Source: Bellilinea sp034411135
GTDB taxonomy: Bacteria > Chloroflexota > Anaerolineae > Anaerolineales > Anaerolineaceae
DNA length: 64,000 nucleotides
Assembly: GCA_034411135.1 (NCBI GenBank)
Contig: DAOUMN010000059.1
Coordinates: 28,968 to 92,967, forward strand
Direction of reading: 5' to 3'
This document shows, piece after piece, positions 1 to 6,430 of this stretch. The translations under genes were made by a program, and so were the position numbers. The stretch's first letter is position 1. Each line of letters opens with the position of its first letter. Below the pieces are notes generated by a model. That model worked only from the letters and a program-made list of their open reading frames with translations, did not search any database and had not been told where the DNA came from.

Positions 1-297
1 CAAATCATTCTCGACCCTGGCATCGGTTTTGGTAAAACAGTCGAGCAAAACCTGGAAATCCTGCGTCGCCTGGACGAGATAAAAGCTCTTGGCTTCCCGC
101 TTTTATTGGGCGTATCACGCAAATCGTTCATCGGCTATACACTCGACCTGCCGCCCGATCAACGCCTGGAAGGTAGCCTGGCTGCCGCCGTGATTGGCAT
201 TACCCACGGTGCGGATATTTTACGCGTTCACGATGTACCAGCCATGGTGCGTGCCGCACGCATGGCAGATGCAATCGTCCGCCGGGAATCCGATTAA
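1..297 (+). CDS. folP: Dihydropteroate synthase, C-terminal part (5' end outside the window)
   Basis: This is the last 98 codons of dihydropteroate synthase, which joins 6-hydroxymethyl-dihydropterin pyrophosphate to p-aminobenzoate in folate synthesis. The open frame begins at base 1 without a start. It reads through the family motif DPGIGFGK, then LLLGVSRKSFIG (the substrate-binding SRK motif) and ends with a typical RVHDV...A.RMADAI helix, where the conserved RVHDV histidine-aspartate is visible. The stop is TAA at 295-297. A strong inverted repeat follows and separates it from the convergent gene. The family normally has about 270-290 residues, so roughly two thirds of the gene lies upstream of the window. 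Confidence 0.95.
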   Translation, partial: QIILDPGIGFGKTVEQNLEILRRLDEIKALGFPLLLGVSRKSFIGYTLDLPPDQRLEGSLAAAVIGITHGADILRVHDVPAMVRAARMADAIVRRESD

Positions 298-301
298 ACA
301 C

Positions 302-338
302 CAATCCGCCCCCTGCGATCAGAGCAAGGGGCGGATTG
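302..338. terminator. Bidirectional intrinsic terminator between folP and the convergent exported protein
   Basis: An 11-bp perfect inverted repeat, CAATCCGCCCC at 302-312 and GGGGCGGATTG at 328-338, encloses a 15-base loop. It lies between two converging stop codons (297 and 353). T-rich tracts are short on both sides, so its strength is uncertain. Confidence 0.7.
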
Positions 339-352
339 AAAACCAGAACTTT

Positions 353-1405
353 CTAGGGATACGTATTGTTCCAGAACCAGTTGAAGGCGTAAAATCCCTG
401 CGGGCTGTCCATGCGGATGGCAATGCGGTCTTTTCCTTTCAAGCCGCTGGGAATGTCAAAGGTAGCTTCGAAACTGCCGCCGTTGCCGGTTTCTTTCGTC
501 CCGACCACCTCGCCGCCAACACCCTTGGTGCCGTAAGCACCCATGCGCACTGTAAAAGTCTGATCAGCGGGGAAGTTGCTGCCCTTGATGGTTACTTTGC
601 TATCCTTAACCACAGCCTGAATACTGAATGTGGGATAGCCTTTGTAGCCGGGCGTGCCGCTGGGTGGCGGGGTCGTGCCACTGCCGGTGGTGTTGTAGAA
701 CCAGTCGTAGGCAAAGTAGCCGCCGGATGATTCCAGGCGAATTGCGATGCGATCCTTCCCCTTCAAATTGTCTGGGATCTTGTAGGTGACCTCAAAACTA
801 CCGCCGCTGCCCGATTCAGTCGTGCCGACCACCGTACCGTTGACACCCTTGGTACCGTAATCACCCATTCGCGCGGTGAAGGTCTTGTTAGCTGGGAAGT
901 CCTGGGTCTTGATCTTGACTTCGTTATCCTTGGTCACCGAGACGATGCTGATGGTCGGGATTTTGCCAGCCGGGGGTTTGGGCGGCGTTCCGCCGCTGTC
1001 GCTGCCGGATGGATCATTGGTGAACCAATCGTAAGCGAAGTAGCCGCCAGGGCTTTCGATCCGGATGGCAATCAATTTCAACCCCTTCAGCGAGGCTGGA
1101 ATGTCAAAAGTGACCTTCTTCGTTCCGCCTTTCTCTGAGTCGAACTTGCCAACCACCTCGCCGCCAACGCCTTTGGTGCCAATCTTGTTCATCTTTACCG
1201 TGAAGGTCTGGTTGGGAGGCAGGTTCTTGACCTCGATCGTAACCGACTGATCCTTCTTTACCTCGACAATGCTGGTGGTGGGATAGCCGGAATACGCCTG
1301 CGCACTGGCAAGCGGAGCAGCCAGCATAAGTACCGCGATCACCAGTCCGGTGATTCCCAGCCGCAAGGCTGCTGAGATGCTCTTGAAATTCGATGAAGCA
1401 CTCAT
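353..1405 (-). CDS. Exported protein of three tandem ~100-residue beta-rich repeats
   Basis: A 350-residue protein with a basic N-terminus, a long hydrophobic segment and a likely signal-peptidase site near ASAQA, so it is probably secreted. The mature part is three tandem repeats of about 100 residues. Each begins (Y/I)PT.SI..V.KD, passes through an FP.(D/N)(Q/K)TFT.(R/K)M...GTKGV.G..VG core and ends (A/F)(Y/F)(D/N)WF.N. Ser/Gly/Pro-rich linkers with PPPSG and PPKPPAG join the repeats. The start at 1405 is chosen because GAGGAGGA lies just upstream; the longer frame to 1483 has no such site. I know of no enzymatic motif here. Similar repeat proteins are, to my knowledge, common in Anaerolineae but have no assigned function; a surface or cell-wall role is inference. 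Its promoter is overlapped by a perfect palindrome (1449-1469), suggesting repression. Confidence 0.85.
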   Translation of the reverse strand: MSASSNFKSISAALRLGITGLVIAVLMLAAPLASAQAYSGYPTTSIVEVKKDQSVTIEVKNLPPNQTFTVKMNKIGTKGVGGEVVGKFDSEKGGTKKVTFDIPASLKGLKLIAIRIESPGGYFAYDWFTNDPSGSDSGGTPPKPPAGKIPTISIVSVTKDNEVKIKTQDFPANKTFTARMGDYGTKGVNGTVVGTTESGSGGSFEVTYKIPDNLKGKDRIAIRLESSGGYFAYDWFYNTTGSGTTPPPSGTPGYKGYPTFSIQAVVKDSKVTIKGSNFPADQTFTVRMGAYGTKGVGGEVVGTKETGNGGSFEATFDIPSGLKGKDRIAIRMDSPQGFYAFNWFWNNTYP

Positions 1406-1447
1406 GGAGATGTCCTCCTCATGAAAAACATAAAAATTGACAAAATC

Positions 1448-1476
1448 AGTATAGCAAATGATGCTATACGAAACAA
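1448..1476 (-). promoter_or_regulatory. Promoter with a palindromic operator over the spacer and -10
   Basis: On the minus strand TTGTTT (1471-1476) and TATACT (1448-1453) are separated by exactly 17 bases, a good sigma-70-type promoter for the three-repeat protein that starts at 1405. A perfect inverted repeat, GTATAGCA (1449-1456) and TGCTATAC (1462-1469) with a 5-base spacer, fills the space between the two hexamers and covers the -10. That is the classic position for a repressor operator. The regulator is not known. Confidence 0.6.
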
Positions 1477-1550
1477 TAGTCATAATTGTATACGCTGATC
1501 ACCCCAAAAAGTTCCCGCACAGTGGCAAATTCGTGCAGAAATGTGCGTTG

Positions 1551-2711
1551 TTAGTCAGGATTGCTGAATACCAGCACCTGTATATTGAGATTGGTTGCCA
1601 GCGGAATCGTGCTACCATTCGGTCGGTGAATCTGCCCCAGTGTGGTTGCGCCAAGCAGCGGCAGCCCCGCAAGATGCGCTTCCACTGTCCGGAATACAGC
1701 CGCCGGTCGGGTCTCAAATAGAATCTGCCAGCCTTGGTCCATCAATACCAGCGCCAGCGCATTTTTGCCCGTTCCGGCAGTGGTACGCGCCGCCTGGGCA
1801 GCACGGTGAGCGGCTTCCAGACAGGCATCCGGGTCGGCAGCCATCAGCCGCACCAGTTCGCCTTCCGCCAGGTTCAGGTTTAAGCGTAGCGCACCGTCCC
1901 GTTCCACCGCCAATGGCGCTGCCAGCATAAATTCACCCGATTGCGTATCGCGCACACCCAACGGGTACAGGCGCAGCAATTCAGCCAAGGGGGGGATCGT
2001 CCAGTCGTGCATAGAATAACCTAGTACCTGCGCCAAACGCTGCGCGGCGGGCATACCGTCCACTTCATGCAGCCAGAAATCGCGGCTGCGGGTAATGCGT
2101 AGATGAACGCCACTGTCTTTCCAGCCGTGTGCCGTGCCCACTCCCACCCGCAATCCGCTGCCCAACCACAGGGCAGAAAGCCCACCGCCAGAGCAATACG
2201 TTTCCCCCACCACTCGCGGTAGGCTGTGTGGGTAACTACCGCCAGCCAAGAACCCAGCTGCCAGCAACGAGTTTTCTTCGAAAGCTGCCAGCATAGGCGA
2301 AGCATCGCCATCCACCCCGTCCAAACCAAGCAGAACGGCTTGCCATGCCGATGTGGGCTGGCGCTCCAGCCGGGCTTTAAGCTCCAACGCCGCACCTATC
2401 GAATCCTGCCCAAAATGACCGGTCCAGGTGCTCTCAATCGTCAACGTGCCGCCCAGCAGTCCAACCACTACACGACGATTTTCCTGCGCTGCGTAGCTGC
2501 ATTGTGTAGTGGCACCCCAGAGCGGGATTTCACCCAGCACGCTCAAGAGCCCCTGCATCACCTCACTGGCATCGTACCGCTCATAGAAGAACACCAGCGC
2601 CGCTCGCGGAGCAACCGCCCGCAAACCCTTGAGGGCTGCCTGAGCTGCCTGCTGCGCAGCCGCCCGCCCGTCCAATTCATTGCTGTACCCCACTGCACCG
2701 ACCAGACTCAT
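1551..2711 (-). CDS. FIST-domain sensory protein
   Basis: A 386-residue soluble protein matching the FIST_N plus FIST_C arrangement (F-box and intracellular signal transduction domain), a ligand-sensing module thought to bind small molecules such as amino acids. The N-terminal half has the family pattern: ALVFFYERYD, then LWGATTQCSY, a hydrophobic VVGLLGG strand and LLAAGFLAGGSYP. The C-terminal half has the Y.LG..D and RLM....D.CLEAA pattern, and ends with the LPLLGATTLGQI segment typical of FIST_C. It starts 27 bases after the stop of the histidine kinase and is probably the last gene of the NusG-like/kinase/FIST operon. The pairing suggests it supplies a signal to, or reads one from, that kinase; this is inference. 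No membrane segment is seen. Confidence 0.85.
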   Translation of the reverse strand: MSLVGAVGYSNELDGRAAAQQAAQAALKGLRAVAPRAALVFFYERYDASEVMQGLLSVLGEIPLWGATTQCSYAAQENRRVVVGLLGGTLTIESTWTGHFGQDSIGAALELKARLERQPTSAWQAVLLGLDGVDGDASPMLAAFEENSLLAAGFLAGGSYPHSLPRVVGETYCSGGGLSALWLGSGLRVGVGTAHGWKDSGVHLRITRSRDFWLHEVDGMPAAQRLAQVLGYSMHDWTIPPLAELLRLYPLGVRDTQSGEFMLAAPLAVERDGALRLNLNLAEGELVRLMAADPDACLEAAHRAAQAARTTAGTGKNALALVLMDQGWQILFETRPAAVFRTVEAHLAGLPLLGATTLGQIHRPNGSTIPLATNLNIQVLVFSNPD

Positions 2712-2738
2712 CCTGTCTCCTTGATCAAACCGCTCAGC

Positions 2739-5700
2739 TTACTGCTCGGCAACCGGAATAGTGAAATGGAAAGTCGTTCCGCGGCGGTACTCACTCTCGA
2801 ACCAGATCTGCCCGCCTTGCATTTCAACCAGGCTGCGAGTGATGTTCAAGCCCAGACCAGTGCCGGGTGCTTCGCGCGCCTTGGGATCCTCCGAGCGGAA
2901 GAATTTCTGGAAAATTTTAGGCTGATCTTCCGGCGCAATCCCTAACCCAGTATCCTGCACCCAAATATGCACCATTTCTGCCGGACCCTGATCATCCCAC
3001 TCATTAGCAGAGCGGATCGCACCCACGCTGATCTTACCCCCGGATTCGGTGTACTTATGCGCGTTGCTGATCAGGTTGACCAGCACCTGCACCAGCCTTA
3101 CCCGGTCAGCCCACAGCGGCGGCAGGTCTTCCGGCAGCGAAAGTGCCAGGGTCTGCCCCTTGTCTTCGATCTGTCGGCGGGTGGAACGCTCCACCTCTTG
3201 CACCACCTCCGCCAGGCGGATGGGGGCAAAATCCAGCCGCAGCCGGCCGGCTTCAATCTTGGATAGATCGTTGAGATCTGAAACCAGCGTGTTCATCCGG
3301 TCGATGTTGGAACGGATTACCGCCAGGAAATTTGCCTGTGCGTCATTGACCGGTCCCACTGCCCTGGCTGCCAGCAGTTCGGTATATCCCTTAATCGAGG
3401 TCATCGGGTTTTTAAGTTCATGCGCCACAAAGGACACAAACTCGCTTTTTGCTACGTTGGCAGCTTCAATTGCGTTATACAATTGTGCATTAGCAATCGC
3501 GATCGCGGCATGGTCGCCCAGGCGCTGTAAAAACTGCAGTGCATCGTCGCTGCACACTTCCGCTTTGCGGCTTTCCAACAGCAACAAACCAATGACCGTT
3601 TGCTCACGCTGGATCGGGATCAACACCTGGCTGTTGACTCCTGTGAGCAGTCCGGGCTGGCCCGGGTTGGGATAGATACGCACTGCACGCCTGGTGTCAA
3701 TCACCGTTTGCAGCCCAATTTGACCGCCCGGAATGGCACTTTCCGCAAAGTGAGTCAACTCATCGCCGTAACCCTGCGAAGCCACCAAGCGCACGCCTTC
3801 ATCCAGCACCACCCCCACCAGACCCGCTTCGGCAGCCGACTGGCGCATTGCCCAATCGAGGGTTATGGTCATCGCCCGGCTTACATCCAGGCTGGTGTTT
3901 AATTCACGGTCAATGCGCTGCATGACAGATAATTCCTCGACCTTAGCACTCAATGCCTGGTCGGTCAGCGTGTACAGGCGGGCGTTTTCGATTGCCACCG
4001 CCGCCTGGGAAGCAAACGCGCTGAGCAGTTCCTGATCATCCGGGTTGAAGTTCGAGCCGTCGTTGCGATTGACCACCTCGATCACGCCCATCACCGTGTC
4101 CTTGACAATCAACGGTACCACCAACAACGAGCGGGTGACAAACCCGGTGATCTTGTCCGGTTTGGAGAACCATTCTTTGGAGGAACGCACGTCATTGACG
4201 ATGACCGGCTGACGTGTTTGAAAGGACTTCCCAACCACCCCCTTGGTGGAAGGCATTCGCTGCCCTTCCAATTCGCTGGCAACCGGCCCGAGCACAACAC
4301 GGAAAACCAGCTCGTCGTTCTGCTCGTCCAACATCAACAGGCTGCCCGCTTCGCAGTTGAGAATCTCCACCGCACTGCGCAGGATGTTCTTAAGCAATAG
4401 ATCTGGGTCGAGTGTGGAAGTCAACTGGCGGGTGACCTCATTCAGCGTTTTCAGCTGGTGAGCGCGGCGTTCGCTTTCCGCCAGCAGGCGCGCTTTGACA
4501 ATCCCGCCTGCCGCCTGGTCTGCCAGCGCCTGTAATATGCGCAATTGCTCGCTGGTAAAGCGCACCGCGGCATCCGTTCGCGCTAGGGTGATCAAACCAA
4601 TCGGCTCCGCCCCGGCATTGAGCGGAGCTGCCATCCAGGCAAAGACAGCTTCGCTCAGTGGCAACAAGCCACGTTGGCGCGACTCGCGTCCATAATCATC
4701 GGTCAGCATGCCACGCCCTTCAGCCACCACTTCCACTTCAAGACTGCGTTCAACTGGCAGGTATACATTTTCCTGTTCACTATCTCGCTCGTCATCGTGA
4801 ATGTAAAACACCTGCACCAGTCCGTCCCCCTGGGGCGATTGAAGAATCAGGCGAAATTCATCTGCCGCGATAACCTGGGTGATCTGCGCGTAGATCAACT
4901 CGTAGATATCATCCAGATTGAGGGTAACATTGACTCCCTGAGCAATGCGGGTCAGTACGTTCATTTCGCGCACCCGGTTTTCCATGTCGGCGATCATCTG
5001 AGTGCGTTCCAACGCCAGCCCAGCCTGGCTGCCCAATCGCCCAACTCGTTCCAAGGCTTCGTCCGGGTAAGCCCTTTCTGGCAGTTCGTCCAGTGCCAGC
5101 CAGCCCAATAGCCGCTGGCTACCCTGTATGGGAATGAAAAGGTGTGCATTGAGCAAACCCAGGCGCAATTGTTCGCTGCCCAATTCCGCCGGAGGCGGGC
5201 TGCCAGCAGGGATACGCAAAGGAGCAGTACGGGTCGCCAGCAGGCTAACCAGCGGACTGCTGGCAAGAAAGATCAGGTCACTGGTGGTGCGCCCGCTTTC
5301 ATCAGCCGTTGCCTGGTAGGCATCGCTGAACGAATCATACAAAAAAACGTGGAAATGGTCGGTCTGCAAGACAGCGCGCACCTGTTCACGCAGCACGCGC
5401 AGCACCTCGCGGTTGTCCAGTGATCGGCTGAGGGCAGTCATCTCCGCGTCCAAGCCATATTCCGCAGCCATGGGTTGCTGAGGATTGTTCGGGCGGCGGA
5501 AACCCGCCTCCAATCGTTCACGCAGCGGGAAGAACGCCAGCGCCAGCAGGAAGAAGATCAACCCGCTCACCCAGGGAGCATCAATCTGAAAACCACGCTG
5601 AAAAAGTAGAGTCAAACCGCTGACGATCAGCGCATACCCGCCCGTCACCAAGACACCCAGCAATAAAACGGAAAGTCCACCTGGTAACATGCCGCGCTGT

Positions 5701-5768
5701 TTTGCGGTTCGCGGCAGCCAATTCAAACGGCGGGGAGCAATGGGAAGGTTTTTTGGGCTCGGGTTCAT
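2739..5768 (-). CDS. Membrane-anchored multi-GAF sensor histidine kinase
   Basis: A 1009-residue hybrid sensor. Two hydrophobic segments lie near residues 28-52 and 63-80, ending in an FPLRERLE motif. About four GAF-type modules follow (roughly residues 125-260, 270-430, 440-600 and 610-765), each ending in the typical QA.(I/L)A(I/L)(E/A)NA.L motif. The kinase core has the phospho-acceptor His near 783 in FVAHELKNPMTSIKGY, an N box NLISNAHKYTE, G1 DTGLGI, F box FQKFF and G2 GTGLGL. It should autophosphorylate on His783 and pass phosphate to a response regulator, but none is encoded here, so it is an orphan kinase. It lies 38 bases after the NusG-like gene and 27 bases before the FIST gene, so the three are very likely one transcript. 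Several GAF modules could bind cyclic nucleotides, haem or other small ligands; the ligands cannot be read from sequence. Confidence 0.93.
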   Translation of the reverse strand: MNPSPKNLPIAPRRLNWLPRTAKQRGMLPGGLSVLLLGVLVTGGYALIVSGLTLLFQRGFQIDAPWVSGLIFFLLALAFFPLRERLEAGFRRPNNPQQPMAAEYGLDAEMTALSRSLDNREVLRVLREQVRAVLQTDHFHVFLYDSFSDAYQATADESGRTTSDLIFLASSPLVSLLATRTAPLRIPAGSPPPAELGSEQLRLGLLNAHLFIPIQGSQRLLGWLALDELPERAYPDEALERVGRLGSQAGLALERTQMIADMENRVREMNVLTRIAQGVNVTLNLDDIYELIYAQITQVIAADEFRLILQSPQGDGLVQVFYIHDDERDSEQENVYLPVERSLEVEVVAEGRGMLTDDYGRESRQRGLLPLSEAVFAWMAAPLNAGAEPIGLITLARTDAAVRFTSEQLRILQALADQAAGGIVKARLLAESERRAHQLKTLNEVTRQLTSTLDPDLLLKNILRSAVEILNCEAGSLLMLDEQNDELVFRVVLGPVASELEGQRMPSTKGVVGKSFQTRQPVIVNDVRSSKEWFSKPDKITGFVTRSLLVVPLIVKDTVMGVIEVVNRNDGSNFNPDDQELLSAFASQAAVAIENARLYTLTDQALSAKVEELSVMQRIDRELNTSLDVSRAMTITLDWAMRQSAAEAGLVGVVLDEGVRLVASQGYGDELTHFAESAIPGGQIGLQTVIDTRRAVRIYPNPGQPGLLTGVNSQVLIPIQREQTVIGLLLLESRKAEVCSDDALQFLQRLGDHAAIAIANAQLYNAIEAANVAKSEFVSFVAHELKNPMTSIKGYTELLAARAVGPVNDAQANFLAVIRSNIDRMNTLVSDLNDLSKIEAGRLRLDFAPIRLAEVVQEVERSTRRQIEDKGQTLALSLPEDLPPLWADRVRLVQVLVNLISNAHKYTESGGKISVGAIRSANEWDDQGPAEMVHIWVQDTGLGIAPEDQPKIFQKFFRSEDPKAREAPGTGLGLNITRSLVEMQGGQIWFESEYRRGTTFHFTIPVAEQ

Positions 5769-5806
5769 GGATGATCCATCCGTAAGCCGGCGCGGACGCG
5801 CGGCGG

Positions 5807-6325
5807 TTAACGGGAATGTTTTTTGTGCTTTCTTATACTGCCAGCATTCAATTCCAGCGGCACTTGCTGGCGGCTGAGCATTTTCAGCAGAACGCGCACC
5901 CGCTCGCTGCCTGGCAGCCGTGAATCAAAAATTGCCTCATAACCACTGAACGGACCGTGTTCGATGGTCACCGCGTCACCGGGCTCCAAGCCCTCCAGCG
6001 TTTCCCCGCCAGCCAGGTTGATCTCTTCCACCCGTCGGCGAATGGCGTGGATCAGGCTTTCCGGTACCACCGCTGGATCGCCACCGAACGAAACCAGCCC
6101 ACGAGCCAGCGGCATCCATTGGAAAGCGGACACCCCCGTTTTTTCGATATCCACCTGGACAAACAGGTATCCCGGAAAATAGGGGCGAACTTTGCGCGCC
6201 CGCGGATTGACCGGATTCACCTTGAGACGGGGATAAAAGACTTGATATCCGCTGCTTTGCAAGTGGCTGGCAAGGGCTGCTTCTTTGTGAGGATGGCTTT
6301 GTAAGGCATACCAGAGTTCAGGCAT
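5807..6325 (-). CDS. Specialised NusG-like (NusG/RfaH/LoaP family) transcription factor
   Basis: A 172-residue protein beginning WYALQSHPHKEAALASHL, the NGN-domain opening of NusG paralogues. The RfaH-type segment YQVFYPRLK follows, then RPYFPGYLFV (NGN signature), the SFGG.PAVVP segment and a C-terminal KOW domain with GDAVTIEHGPFSGYEAIF. These proteins bind the RNA polymerase clamp and alter pausing and termination. Housekeeping nusG normally sits beside secE and rplK; this copy instead leads an operon with a histidine kinase and a FIST sensor, so it is probably a dedicated paralogue acting on selected operons. The basic tail RKHKKHSR may contact nucleic acid. Its promoter carries a perfect 7-bp inverted repeat. 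LoaP- or RfaH-like specificity is inference. Confidence 0.88.
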   Translation of the reverse strand: MPELWYALQSHPHKEAALASHLQSSGYQVFYPRLKVNPVNPRARKVRPYFPGYLFVQVDIEKTGVSAFQWMPLARGLVSFGGDPAVVPESLIHAIRRRVEEINLAGGETLEGLEPGDAVTIEHGPFSGYEAIFDSRLPGSERVRVLLKMLSRQQVPLELNAGSIRKHKKHSR

Positions 6326-6339
6326 AATCGAATCACCAC

Positions 6340-6379
6340 ACAGGTAAAAGAATTATACCTGTTTTAGGGTCAGCGCAAA
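6340..6379 (-). promoter_or_regulatory. Promoter of the NusG-like/kinase/FIST operon with overlapping inverted repeat
   Basis: On the minus strand TATAAT (6352-6357) is preceded by TTTGCG (6374-6379) at 16 bases. A perfect inverted repeat, ACAGGTA (6340-6346) and TACCTGT (6356-6362) with a 9-base centre, spans the -10 and the predicted transcription start, as a repressor site would. It sits about 15 bases upstream of the NusG-like start codon. Confidence 0.55.
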
Positions 6380-6430
6380 TCCTCAGCAGGATGCCTTTCA
6401 AAACTCTAAGGCAACCCCGCCACAGGTGGA

